Below, one piece after another: positions 24,422-36,214 of a stretch of DNA of 64,000 bases. Under the pieces are notes generated by a model. The model was not told the DNA's origin. It did no database searches and saw nothing but the letters and a program-made list of their open reading frames with translations. The position numbers were made by a program, and so were the translations under genes. The stretch's first letter is position 1. Every line of letters starts with the position of its first letter. This DNA is from Amphibalanus amphitrite (Eukaryota > Arthropoda > Thecostraca > Balanomorpha > Balanidae): the NCBI RefSeq assembly GCF_019059575.1, contig NW_024881970.1, positions 248,001-312,000 of the forward strand, given 5' to 3'.

Positions 24422-27400
24422 ATGGATGGATTGGAGGCCGCGGCTGTCTCTGTACTTAAGCGAGCAGTAGAGTTGGATACAAAACGCCGCTGGACAGAGT
24501 CAATGACATGTTATCAAGAAGGCCTCCACCTTCTGATGGAAGTTATAAAGGTCAGCTGACAGGTTATCTAAGGGCTTGTCATCATACTGCAGGCCGAAGG
24601 GCCTACCTAGGTTGTTCAGAGCTGGTTATTAAGTAGGTAATTTGTTCAGATGTGTGTACTGTGCATCATCATCATCATCAAATTATTGTCTTATCATCAT
24701 GGATAATTTGGTACCTATAAGCACAACATATTGTTTTTGGACAAATACTTTGTGGAATACAAACCCACCCATCTACCCATTTATCTGTGAACCAATCCAT
24801 AAAACTTTTTCTACATTTTCTTAGTCAATGGTAAGTTCTTATTTACTGCCTACAGCATTTTCTCTGACTTTGAACACTTGTCAAGTCACTTAAGTCATGC
24901 CCTGCTGAGGGTTTTACTTTCTTCATTCTTTCTTCACCAGTGGTGTTGTGGGTGCTTCAGCCAGCACTATGAGTCCCCAGCCTCTGTCACCCAGGCTGGT
25001 TGACATCCTTGTTAGTAACATACTCCTCAGTCTCAATGAACAAGCACAATGTCTGCTGATTGCCCACAGGGCCTACCAGAGGGTCCACGGCGCTCAGCGT
25101 TCCGCACCAAGGCCACAGAATACATGGACCGTGCCGAGAAACTTAAGACTCAAATCGAGGCAGAGAAGCGACTTGGCAAGTACCACGAGCAGTTACACAT
25201 CGATGAGGACTCGACGGGTCACAGCTACGAGAGTGTGTTCGGCAGGTTCCTGGACAGCGCTGTTACCGTGGTCGAAGTTGAGGACCCCTACATCCGCGCC
25301 GTGCACCAGGTGCGCGGTAGGAGGGGTGGGAGAGGCACGCCAGTAAAAAGTCACATCTCGGAAGTGCGCAGCCGTGATGGAGTTATGCGCGTGAATTCAC
25401 TAAGTGGGGGAGAGTGGGGTAATTTGGCCGCTTTTTTTTTTAGAAAACCATGTAACTTAAAATTGACGACACTTTTCTGCATTTTCTCAACGCTGGCAGG
25501 TGTCGCATTCATTTTACTTTACTGGACAGTGAACTTGAAATGATAGAGTAATTACTTATATTGAAATTGTGACGTATTACAAAGGTCTGCAAGGCGGCCA
25601 AATTGCCCCACTAGCAGGGTTATTTGGCCGGGGGTGTGGGGCTATTTGGCCGGTGTTAGTTTGCGGTCGGGATTTTTTGTTATATTGCGAGTCAGCTTCA
25701 GATTCAGCAATGACGTGTGTCCTATGACACATTCGCCGCATTTTGGAGGTTGACTCAGGGGTCACAAGGGTCAAAATAGCCAAATTAGCGGCTCTAGATG
25801 CGAAGACAGTTTTTTTACGAATAACTTTTGAAGTAATCAAGCTAGGCCAAAACTTCGAGTACCATCGTAATCCTCTCGTCAGTCCGCATCGAAACATATA
25901 TATGATGACCTCGAGAAGTCAAGGTCAAAGGTTGACCTCAGGTCACGTTACCTCAGGTCGCTTGACCTCAAGGTCACGTGATTTCAAGGTCATCATGCAT
26001 ATCATTCGATGCGCCTTGCCGAGCTGAACAGAATGAGACCATTTGTGCGGCTGTACCATTTTTATGTAAGGATTTATTAGCAAAAAACGTTTGGTAACCT
26101 TTGATGACGTCACATGCTCTTACAGTTGACCAATTGGAAGTAAGGCATCAAAGTAGTCAAAGTTGGTCATGAATCATATCATTTATGGTACAATTGACCA
26201 TAAAAAATTGGCCGTCCGAGCATAGTGACCATGAGCGCACCGGCCAAGTTGCCCCGCTAGTCCCGGCCAAATTACCCCATATTGCCATTCTGAAAATTTG
26301 TGCCTATAAAGTCATCACGACTATACGGAATTAGATGAAATTGCTCTTGGAACCGCTGAACACCCCCAAGAATGGCGCTATAATGTCTGAATTCGTTTTT
26401 AGCTCAAATACTACATGTTATACAACTTCGTAAACAGAAGTAAAAGTTACCATTTTCTAATGAAAATAACGTTTTATTAATTTTGAATAAAACTACGAGG
26501 GGCAAAGTTTTGGCATTTGTCCTAGAGTTATTTCTACCCATGACAAATGAATAGAGACCAGAATTATTTCACTCACTTTTATTAGACATCGTACAGGTGG
26601 GGGCGGCCAATTTACACCACCGGCCAAATTACCCCACTCTCCCCTGTCTAACAAGAAGGTACTAATTAGTAATTATCCGCCGTCTGATTGTCCTCCGTCT
26701 GTCCGCAGTGTTACAACTTTCTCCGGCTGTGTGAGCTGTGCGTGCGCAAGTGTCCGAGACTGCGTCAGATCACCCTGCTGACTGGCTCGGACCCGGGTGA
26801 TGCCGACGTGCAGAGGGAGCGGCTGAACAAGATCGGAGCGTCCCTCTCTGAGCGCGGCGTCAAGCTGGCCATCACCTTCTCGGAGACGCTGCACGATCGG
26901 GAGATCAGGTCAGTGTGGCTACACCTCACGCTATACCGTGCCATGCACCCAAGACCATCTTAACCGTGTGTTTTATGAACAATCCACGTGGTTGTTGTAA
27001 ATCGATCGAACGTCCGCGAATGTTGCGACTGTTGTGTGTAGACATGCTGTCTCGGTAACAATAAGGGACTCACTATGAAATGGCCGTCAGATGTCCCGAT
27101 ACGTTAGCGACATCATTGCTTGAACGCATTAAGTAAATAACCTGTCCAGTGCCAATCGAGCTGTGCCACACGCTTATCAACCGTGCGGTCGGCATCCGGA
27201 TAATCAGGGATAATTTTCCGGGATCACCGGGATTATTCGATGTTTTAGGCTGACACCGTGTACAACGGACATGACAACGAGTAAAAGAGCCATTCGTGAA
27301 GCAAAAACAATATAAAAATGTGACTAATTGCATCGATGGTCCCTGCAATACCAAATTATTGCCGGTGATCCCGCATAATTTTCCCTCATTTTCCGGATGC

Positions 27401-27595
27401 TGAACGCACGCCAAATCAACAATGCTTCATCTTTCATTTTTCAGAATAAACAACGGGTGGATAATAAAGATCGGGCGCGGACTCAGTTACTTCAAGCCAC
27501 CGGCCAGCAAGTTTTGCCTGGGGTACAACGACCTGGATCTACGGCCATGTCAAGAGACAACAGTGGATATAATACACAAGGCTGCATCTAAATAA
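24422..27595 (+). CDS. MIT domain-containing protein 1
   Basis: The coding exons are 24422-24550, 25070-25309, 26709-26908 and 27445-27595. Junctions are GT-AG and phases join, giving 239 residues (human MITD1 has 249). In known relatives the N-terminal MIT domain binds ESCRT-III tails (CHMP1/IST1 type), and the C-terminal phospholipase-D-like domain binds membrane, supporting abscission at the end of cytokinesis. Here VLKRAVELD and [14 protein letters not shown] mark the MIT helices (residues about 8-45), continuing with [10 protein letters not shown]. The C-terminal domain shows [56 protein letters not shown] and [15 protein letters not shown], in the family order. Intron 2 (1.4 kb) contains a TIR element and intron 3 contains a smaller one. 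A stop in every frame between exons confirms the introns. POLR2F lies convergently 672 bp downstream. Confidence 0.95.
25407..26644. mobile_element. 1.24 kb TIR element in MITD1 intron 2
   Basis: A perfect 24-bp inverted repeat beginning GGGGAGAGTGGGGTAATTTG lies at 25407-25430 and 26621-26644. Related GGCCAAATTGCCCC motifs recur just inside each end (about 25597 and 26245). CTAA lies 3 bp outside each end, a possible but unproven duplication. The interior has a dense run of AGGTCA/TGACCT motifs (25905-26000) and the module CATTCGATGCGCCTTGCCGAG, also found in the TTAA elements. No transposase is visible. The element lies wholly inside the intron, so it does not disrupt MITD1 coding. Confidence 0.8.
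27192..27400. mobile_element. Small TIR element (209 bp) in MITD1 intron 3
   Basis: About 42 bp at the left, starting GCATCCGGATAATCAGGG and including CGGGATCACCGG, is repeated inverted at the right, ending TTTTCCGGATGC, with several mismatches. No target duplication is clear. It ends about 45 bp before exon 4, close to but not overlapping the splice acceptor. Confidence 0.6.
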
Positions 27596-28267
27596 TGCCA
27601 CGACGCTAGCAGCCAAGTGTGACGCCCTATGCTGTGATACTGATGACCATTAACCAGATGATGTTCAGACTCTTGTCATCGAGAGACAAACAATTTTGAT
27701 GCATCGTGCATGCAACACTGGTGTGATTCATCTTGTGTTGACTATCGACGTGATTTTTATGCCCTGTTCTTGTAAGATAGTGATCGTTGCTTCGTGCTTT
27801 CAGATGTATTGTTACCCAAGCACAACTATCATCTGGTATGGCGTGACCAGACTGTTCTTCCAGCGTCGTATGCTGTGAATGAGCCCTGTAATACTATTTT
27901 AAAATGTTTAAGCGTTTTTCAAACGTCACCCGTGCCGCTTGGTGTGGGTAGTACAACGAAATGCACGACTGCCACGTGCAAATCCGATATAAGCGGCGAT
28001 TTTCATCACTCAATCCGTTTTCTTTCTCGATTAAAAAAAAAATAGACGATTAATGTTTGCTGTCGGAACATATACCCAGAAAACGTCAGTCGTTACCAAG
28101 CTTACATAATTGGATACATGCATGGTCCAGTTTACGCATCCACTATCCGGTCTAGCTTGTATACCCTGAAACCAAGTACATTGGACATGATGATAATGTA
28201 TTAGCACAAAATACAAATATATGAGAATGGTGTGCGGGTGCGGCGGCCGGCCGCTCTGCCCGCACGT

Positions 28268-28663
28268 CTAGTTATCGACAATCATTAGCTCGTCGATGCC
28301 CCAGTCCTCGTAGCTGCCGTCGGGCAGGTACCTCCGGATGATGATGGGGATCTTGCGCTGTTTGAGCTCCTTCATGGCGATCTGCAGCGGGTCCGTCTCT
28401 CCCTCCAGCTCCACCATGACGGGCGCGCACATGGCGATCTGGAGGGCTCGCGTGCCCAGCACCCGCGCCCGCTCGTACTTGGTCATGAAGGGCGTGGTCT
28501 GACGATCGGCCCCCGAGGCAGCCACGCCACCCTCGCCCGACGGCAGGATGGCCACGTTCTCTCCGTCGCCCTCGGCCAGCTCGTCCAGATCGTCGCCGGC
28601 GTCGTCGGCATCCTCGAAGTCGTCGCCGGCGTTGTCGCCATCGAAGTCTCCCTCGTCAGCCAT
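28268..28663 (-). CDS. RPB6, shared subunit of RNA polymerases I, II and III
   Basis: This is a single uninterrupted frame of 131 residues from ATG 28663 (context GGCC-ATGG) to TAG at 28268-28270. RPB6/RPABC2 belongs to all three nuclear polymerases and helps hold the largest subunit and clamp in place. The first 50 or so residues are very acidic ([25 protein letters not shown]), as in the family. The conserved C-terminal fold follows: [65 protein letters not shown]. Length matches human POLR2F (127). There is no intron in the coding region, unlike the multi-exon vertebrate gene. CAG-GTGACC upstream (about 28680) could mark a 5' UTR intron. It is convergent with MITD1. Confidence 0.96.
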   Translation of the reverse strand: MADEGDFDGDNAGDDFEDADDAGDDLDELAEGDGENVAILPSGEGGVAASGADRQTTPFMTKYERARVLGTRALQIAMCAPVMVELEGETDPLQIAMKELKQRKIPIIIRRYLPDGSYEDWGIDELMIVDN

Positions 28664-29609
28664 GGCCAGCCGTGATCAGAGGTCACCTGCGTGACAGAGC
28701 ACGGGGACGGGGTCACCGGACTGTGTGCGATGAGCGATGTAGTCTAGCAAAAACAAATGATTGGTGTAATCGGCGGTCACACTGCAAAGCACTTGTTTCG
28801 GAGAGAAGATAATTTTTCCATATTCCTTGACCTGGCCAAATATGGTCAAAGGACGGAAATGACCGCAAACAACCTACATTACACAGGTCAATGTAGGTAG
28901 ATACAGTACACCTATACGTACCAATACACTGTCTGGATCATGTTTCAATACCAGATGACACCCAATGTAAATCAACGCAACATGTTCACAGTACCTATGG
29001 GCTACAGTCTACAGTTACACTACTCACTGCCAGTAGCGGTAGGGGAGGGGGGGGGGAGGGCACTGCCGACTTTTGGTCCCATTCTTTCCATGCAACGCCC
29101 ATAGGGCTAATGTTAGAATGCAAAAATCGAAGGGGTCACGGTGCCCCCGTGCCCTCCCCGTTCCGCCGCCTATACTCATTGCTGTACTTTTTGTGAAATG
29201 TCACATGCCACAGAAGCAACACTCATGTGCACTCTTTTAATCCTGCCTCATTGAATGGAAATATTTCAGCAAAAAATTGCACATGATAATTAATAATGGT
29301 CTTTTACATAGACAACACTTTTAAGCTATTTTATCAAAGGTGGGATGGTTTCTTACAGAAATTAAGCATCAGAGCAGATCTAGTCTCTCAGGTTCTAAGG
29401 CTTCACTCACCACCTGGAGTTGAAATCTCTACCATTTAAGCTATACCTAATATATACCATAGATAACAATGTTATCTATGCATATACCAAACATTTATAG
29501 TAGTTACAGTATGATTAGTTACATAAAACAACTACCATCCAGACCTGTATCTCAAGGAGCAGCAGGTGGAGAATCATATACCTATTTATATACACTGCGT
29601 ATACCTATC
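28664..29609. other. Upstream flank of POLR2F, with a possible small hAT-like MITE
   Basis: No TATA box is evident above the POLR2F start. A 144-bp G-rich piece (29030-29173) has loosely inverted ends (CCAGTAGCGGTAGGGG and GTTCCGCCGCCTAT). It is flanked by ACTCACTG (29022-29029) and ACTCATTG (29174-29181), a 7-of-8 match suggesting an old hAT-like insertion. The remainder is AT-rich and featureless. Confidence 0.4.
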
Positions 29610-30811
29610 TTAACCCGCGCCCTGCTGGGGGGGGGGGTGTTTGAACACCCCCCCCCCCTTGTGGTTTTTCGCGAATATCTCAAAAACGGCGGCGCGGAGC
29701 GCCGCCGTTTTTGGTACACCTTATCATACATCAATTCTACACATGTTGTGAAAATTTCAGACCAAGGTCATTCAAGGTCAGGTCACCAGGTCACTTGAAG
29801 TGACCTCACCTCATAAAAACTTTCAATGTCTGTCATAGCTACACCGAGTGACCGATCGCTTTGAAACATTCAGCGATTGCTAAGAGCAATAGCATGTACA
29901 AAATGTATATCTCAGAATTTTGATATCGATGACCTAAGGTCAGGTCAATTTTGCGACCTCCCCATTATAAGTCAATGGGAGAAAATTGAAATGCGCCTCT
30001 TTTGGATGAAAGACATTATAAACACTCCCAAACACCGAATTACAAGTGTTTTAGACACACTGAACATGAAAATGGTGTCCGTGACCCTTGTTTATGCCCT
30101 GAGGTCATCTTAGGTCACGAATTGTATCTAACAGTTTTTCGCAAATAACTTTTGATAGAGGCATGCTAGAGCGATGAAAACGCCTTAGATGTGTTCAGCT
30201 CGACGATACGGATCGACTGATATGCAATATGACCCTTTCCGGTCAGGTCATGACCTTGACCTGAGGTCAAATTTTCAAGTTGACCTTTCAAGGTCAAGTT
30301 ATAGTTCATTCGATGCGTCTTGACGAGAGGAACACGATGCCGGTTAAAGTAAGCTCGTACAAGGCTTGGGTCAAAAGTTATTGCAGAAAAACTGTTTTCG
30401 AAAAAATCGGTTATTTTTGCAGTTTTTGCCCCCTGCAGGCAAAACCGTTGACGTTAGGTCAAATCTGAGAGAATTACTCAGAAAGGGCGTTAATAGGGCT
30501 ATCGAATGCGCTTTTCCGCGGCGCTGTAGCTCTATTGGTTCCCGAGTTATGCGTTGGCTTGTTGGAAATTTTCGACATTCGACCTGGAAATCGGCGAAAT
30601 TTTGCCTTCAATGACCTCTGGTGACCTGACCTTTGACCTGACCAAAAAATTGACCGAAGTGATTTCCTCATTATTTTTGACGCTCTTTCTAACGCCGCCT
30701 TCCGCGTATCGCTACGTGGCCCAGGAGCCGAGTTACAAGGGGGGTGTTCAAACACCCCCCCCCCCCCAGCAGGGCGTGGAAATCCAGGACCCCCAGCCGG
30801 GCGCGGGTTAA
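29610..30811. mobile_element. 1.2 kb TTAA element, copy 3
   Basis: The element is bounded by TTAA at 29610-29613 and 30808-30811. It is collinear and nearly identical with the copies at 11760 and 15762, in the same orientation. It includes terminal G/C-run palindromes, the GGCGGCGCGGAGCGCCGCC hairpin, all AGGTCA clusters and the CATTCGATGCGTCTTGACG module. It ends about 360 bp before the large Foldback-like element. Confidence 0.85.
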
Positions 30812-31164
30812 CATGCGGGATGTGACAGATAGGGTATGATCCAGTGGTTCCTCCAACTACTTCTTAGTTCCTTTAACCTCCTCCCACTTCAAAAGATGGT
30901 TCCCATCACTCCCTCTGATTCCACATCTCACCAACACTGCTCTCCTCCTCCCTTATCCCAACCCAAAAGCTGGAATTCTGGGCCATTTTTCATGGCATGA
31001 TGCTAAAGCATACCTACTACACATATTGTATTGGGTTTCATTGGAAACATCAACAAACTCGGACTTTAAATGTTAAAGCTCCAAGATTGTTGTTTCCGTG
31101 AAAACCAAATACAGTGATACATGTACCACACTGTAGGTACCTAGCGTGGTGCTGTGAAACAGGA
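30812..31164. other. Spacer before the Foldback-like element
   Basis: No gene or repeat is recognised. The spacer is mixed-composition DNA containing a CT-rich stretch (CCTCCTCCCTTATCCC) near 30945. Confidence 0.4.
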
Positions 31165-31329
31165 CCCCGGGTGATGTCCGTGAAGTTAGCGTCAGCAACA
31201 GCAACGAATACAGCGTCGGATTCAGAATCGCTTCAAAAAGTGCCATTAGGTCAATTGGGGGACGGGGAACACGAATATGACATTTATTTTGCCCTAGCTC
31301 CCTTCCTTCATCCCTTAATCGTCCCTTAA

Positions 31330-34300
31330 GGGACGGGGCGCGTCAAAAGTACCCCAAGGCTTCCTCTGATCGCCTAAATAAGGGTCGCAATCGATTCCTC
31401 GGGTCAATATCTAACCTCAGTCGAAAGTTCCAGACCTGTGGCTTCTATCCCTCATCCCTTAATCGTCCCTTAAAGGACGGGGCGCGTCAAAAGTGCCCCA
31501 AGGCTTCGTCTGATCGCCAAAATAAGGGTCGCAATCGATTCCTCGGGTCAATATCTAACCTCAGTCGAAGGTTCCAGACCTGTGGCTCCTATCCCTCATC
31601 CCTTAATCGTCCCTTAAAGGACGGGGCGCGTCAAAAGTGCCCCAAGGCTTCGTCTGATCGCCAAAATAATGGCCGCAATCGATTCCTCGGGTCAATATCT
31701 AACCTCAGTCGAAGGTTCCAGACCTGTGGCTCCTATCCCTCATCCCTTAATCGTCCCTTAAAGGACGGGGCGCGTCAAAAGTGCCCCAAGGCTTCGTCTG
31801 ATCGCCAAAATAGTGGTCGCAATCGATTCCTCGGGTCAATATCTAACCTCAGTCGAAGGTTCCAGACCTGTGGCTCCTATCCCTCATCCCTTAATCGTCC
31901 CTTAAAGGACGGGGCGTGTCAAAAGTGCCCCAAGGCTTCGTCTGATCGCCAAAATAATGGTCGTAATCGATTCCTCGGGTCAATATCTAACCTCAGTCGA
32001 AGGTTCCAGACCTGTGGCTCCTATCCCTCATCCCTTAATCGTCCCTTAAAGGACGGGGCGCGTCAAAAGTGCCCCAAGGCTTCGTCTGATCGCCAAAATA
32101 AGGGTCGCAATCGATTCCTCGGGTCAATATCTAACCTCAGTCGAAGGTTCCAGACCTGTGGCTCCTATCCCTCATCCCTTAATCGTCCCTTAAAGGACGG
32201 GGCGCGTCAAAAGTGCCCCAAGGCTTCGTCTGATCGCCAAAATAAGGGTCGCAATCAATTCCTCGGGTCAATATCTAACCTCAGTCGAAGGTTCCAGACC
32301 TGTGGCTCCTATTTCTCATCCCTTAATCGTCCCTTAAAGGACGGGGCGCGTCAAAAGTGCCCCAAGGCTTCGTCTGATCGCCAAAATAATGGCCGCAATC
32401 GATTCCTCGGGTCAATATCTAACCTCAGTCGAAGGTTCCAGACCTGTGGCTCCTATCCCTCATCCCTTAATCGTCCCTTAAAGGACGGGGCGCGTCAAAA
32501 GTGCCCCAAGGCTTCGTCTGATCGCCAAAATAGTGGTCGCAATCGATTCCTCGGGTCAATATCTAACCTCAGTCAAAGGTTCCAGAGTCCCAGACCTGTG
32601 GCTCCTATCCCTCATCCCTTAATCGTCCCTTAAAGGACGGGGCGCGTCAAAAGTGCCCCAAGGCTTCGTCTGATCGCCAAAATAATGGTCGCATTCGATT
32701 CCTCGGGTCAATATCTAACCTCCGTCGAAGGTTCCAGACCTGTGGCTCCTATCCCTCATCCCTTAATCGTCCCTTTAAGGACGGGGCGCGTCAAAAGTGC
32801 CCCAAAGCTTCGTCTGATCGCCAAAATAATGGTCGCAATCGATTCCTCGGGTCAATATCTAACCTCAGTCGAAGGTTCCAGACCTGTGGCTCCTATCCCT
32901 CATCCCTTGATCGTCCCTTAAAGGACGGGGCGCGTCAAAAGTGCCCCAAGGCTTCGTCTGATCGCCAAAATAATGGTCGCAATCGATTCCTCGGGTCAAT
33001 ATCTAACCTCAGTCGAAGGTTCCAGACCTGTGGCTCCTATCCCTCATACCTTAATCGTCCCTTAAAGAACGGGGCGCGTCAAAAGTGCCCCAAGGCTTCG
33101 TCTGATCGCCAAAATAATGGTCGCAATCGATTCCTCGGGTCAATATCTAACCTCAGTCGAAGGTTCCAGACCTGTGGCTCCTATCCCTCATCCCTTAATC
33201 GTCCCTTAAAGGACGGGGCGCGTCAAAAGTGCCCCAAGGCTTCGTCTGATCGCCAAAATAATGGTCGCAATCGATTCCTCGGGTCAATATCTAACCTCAG
33301 TCGAAGGTTCCAGACCTGTGGCTCCTATCCCTCATCCCTTAATCGTCCCTTAAAGGACGGGGCGCGTCAAAAGTGCCCCAAGGCTTCGTCTGATCGCCAA
33401 AATAATGGTCGCAATCGATTCCTCGGGTCAATATCTAAACTCAGTCGAAGGTTCCAGACCTGTGGCTCCTATCCCTCATCCCTTAATCGTCCCTTAAAGG
33501 ACGGGGCGCGTCAAAAGTGCCCCAAGGCTTCGTCTGATCGCCAAAATAATGGTCGCAATCGATTCCTCGGGTCAATATCTAACCTCAGTCGAAGGTTCCA
33601 GACCTGTGGCTCCTTACTCTCATCCCTTAATCGTCCCTTAAAGGACGGGGCTCGTCAAAAGTGCCCCAAGGCTTCGTCTGATCGCCAAAATAATGGTCGC
33701 AATCGATTCCTCGGGTCAATATCTAACCTCAGTCGAAGGTTCCAGACCTGTGGCTCCTATCCCTCATCCCTTAATCGTCCCTTAAAGGACGGGGCGCGTC
33801 AAATGTGCCCCAAGGCTTCGTCTGATCGCCAAAATAATGGTCGCAATCGATTCCTCGGGTCAATATCTAACCTCAGTCGAAGGTTCCAGACCTGTGGCTC
33901 CTATCCCTCATCCCTTAATCGTCCCTTAAAAGACGGGGCGCGTCAAAAGTGCCCCAAGGCTTCGTCTGATCGCCAAAATAATGGTCGCAATCGATTCCTC
34001 GGGTCAATATCTAACCTCAGTCGAAGGTTCCAGACCTGTGGCTCCTTACTCTCATCCCTTAATCGTCCCTTAAAGGACGGGGCGCGTCAAAAGTGCCCCA
34101 AGGCTTCGTCTGATCGCCAAAATAATGGTCGCAATCGATTCCTCGGGTCAATATCTAACCTCAGTCGAAGGTTCCAGACCTGTGGCTCCTATCCCTCATC
34201 CCTTAATCGTCCCTTAAAGGACGGGGCTCGTCAAAAGTGCCCCAAGGCTTCGTCTGATCGCCAAAATAATGGTCGCAATCGATTCCTCGGGTCAATATCT

Positions 34301-36190
34301 AACCTCAGTCGAAGGTTCCAGACCTGTGGCTCCTATCCCTCATCCCTTAATCGTCCCTTAAAGGACGGGGCGCGTCAAAAGTGCCCCAAGGCTTCGTCTG
34401 ATCGCCAAAATAATGGTCGCAATCGATTCCTCGGGTCAATATCTAACCTCAGTCGAAGGTTCCAGACCTGTGGCACCTATCCCTCATCCCTTAATCGTCC
34501 CTTAAAGGACGGGGCGCGTCAAAAGTGCCCCAAGGCTTCGTCTGATCGCCAAAATAATGGTCGCAATCGATTCCTCGGGTCAATATCTAACCTCAGTCGA
34601 AGGTTGCAGACCTGTGGCTCCTATCCCTCATCCCTTAATCGTCCCTTAAAGGACGGGGCGCGTCAAAAGTGCCCCAAGGCTTCGTCTGATCGCCAAAATA
34701 ATGGTCGCAATCGATTCCTCGGGTCAATATCTAACCTCAGTCGAAGGTTCCAGACCTGTGGCTCCTATCCCTCATCCCTTAATCGTCCCTTAAAGGACGG
34801 GGCGCGTCAAAAGTGCCCCAAGGCTTCGTCTGATCGCCAAAATAATGGTCGCAATCAGGGCTGCGGAGTCGATGGATTTTCGGCGACTCCGACTCCGACT
34901 CCGACTCCGGCTTTCAAAAACCAGCTCCGACTCCGACTCCGACTCCGGGCAGAATTGTCGACTCCGACCGACTCCAACTCCCGACTCCGACTCCGCAGAC
35001 CTAGCAGGGTTGCGGAGTCGACAGATTTTCGGTGACTCCGACTCCGACTCCGGCTCGGGTTTCTAAAATCGACTCCGACTCCGACTCCGACTCCGGTCTC
35101 AACTGTCGACTCCGACCGACTCCGACTCCGACTCCGACTCCGACTCCGCAGCCCTGGTCGCAATCGATTCCTCGGGTCAATGTCTAACCTCAGTCGAAGG
35201 TTCCAGACCTGTGGCTCCTATCCCTCATCCCTTAATCGTCCCTTAAAGGACGGGGCGCGTCAAAAGTGCCCCAAGGCTTCGTCTGATCGCCAAAATAATG
35301 GTCGCAATCGATTCCTCGGGTCAATATCTAACCTCAGTCGAAGGTTCCAGACCTGTGGCTCCTATCCCTCATCCCTTAATCGTCCCTTAAAGGACGGGGC
35401 GCGTCAAAAGTGCCCCAAGGCTTCGTCTGATCGCCAAAATAATGGTCGCAATCGATTCCTCGGGTCAATATCTAACCTCAGTCGAAGGTTCCAGACCTGT
35501 GGCTCCTATCCCTCATCCCTTAATCGTCCCTTAAAGGACGGGGCGCGTCAAAAGTGCCCCAAGGCTTCGTCTGATCGCAAAAATAATGGTCGCAATCGAT
35601 TCCTCGGGTCAATATCTAACCTCAGTCGAAGGTTCCAGACCTGTGGCTCCTTACTCTCATCCCTTAATCGTCCCTTAAAGGACGGGGCGCGTCAAAAGTG
35701 CCCCAAGGCTTCGTCTGATCGCAAAAATAATGGTCGCAATCGATTCCTCGGGTCAATATCTAACCTCAGTCGAAGGTTCCAGACCTGTGGCTCCTTACTC
35801 TCATCCCTTAATCGTCCCTTAAAGGACGGGGCGCGTCAAAAGTGCCCCAAGGCTTCGTCTGATCGCCAAAATATTGGTCGCAATCGATTCCTCGGGTCAA
35901 TATCTAACCTCAGTTGAAGGTTCCAGACCTGTGGCTCCTATCCCTCATCCCTTAATCGTCCCTTAAAGGACGGGGCGCGTCAAAAGTGCCCCAAGGCTTC
36001 GTCTGATCGCCAAAATAATGGTCGCAATCGATTCCTCGGGTCAATATCTAACCTCAGTCGAAGGTTCCAGACCTGTGGCTCCTATCCCTCATCCCTTAAT
36101 CGTCCCTTAAAGGACGGGGCGCGTCAAAAGTGCCCCAAGGCTTCGTCTGATCGCCAAAATAAGGGTCGCAATCGATTCCTCGGGTCAAAA
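31330..36190 (+). repeat. 144-bp tandem repeat array, left arm
   Basis: The GGACGGGGCGCGTC phase recurs every 144 bp (for example 31477, 31621, 31765). Each unit contains a near-palindrome CGTCCCTTAAAGGACG; the first unit has the perfect form CGTCCCTTAAGGGACG. Because 144 is 48 codons, one frame stays open over many units (33803-35035, 35180-35917), but nothing indicates translation. Shared variants 720 bp apart (ATGGCCGCAATC at about 31670 and 32390, followed by ATAGTGGTCGC) show a five-unit block duplication. A TTACTCTCAT variant recurs at about 33613, 34045, 35650 and 35794. A 299-bp element interrupts one unit at 34857. Confidence 0.95.
34847..35165. mobile_element. GACTCC-rich TIR element inserted in one satellite unit
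   Basis: The element is 34857-35155 (299 bp). Its ends AGGGCTGCGGAGTCGA and CGACTCCGCAGCCCT (near-inverted) surround GACTCC repetition. GGTCGCAATC flanks both sides (34847-34856 and 35156-35165), a perfect 10-bp duplication of the monomer. The interior is itself two related halves: a second GGGTTGCGGAGTCGACAG start lies at about 35006. A diverged relative lies at 60911-61189. Frames running through it are low-complexity and not supported as genes. Confidence 0.85.
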
Positions 36191-36214
36191 ATAATGACCT
36201 CGGTCAAAATAATG

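Noticed and set aside
33803-35035. A 410-codon frame with a 48-residue repeat, and similar frames at 35180-35917, 36204-36995 and 38430-39731
   Set aside because: These run through the 144-bp satellite, which is divisible by three. The same peptide appears on opposite strands because the arms are inverted. There is no promoter, splice pattern or known domain.
34855-35163. A 102-codon frame rich in RSRSRS
   Set aside because: It is a translation of the GACTCC microsatellite in the inserted element and not an SR protein.
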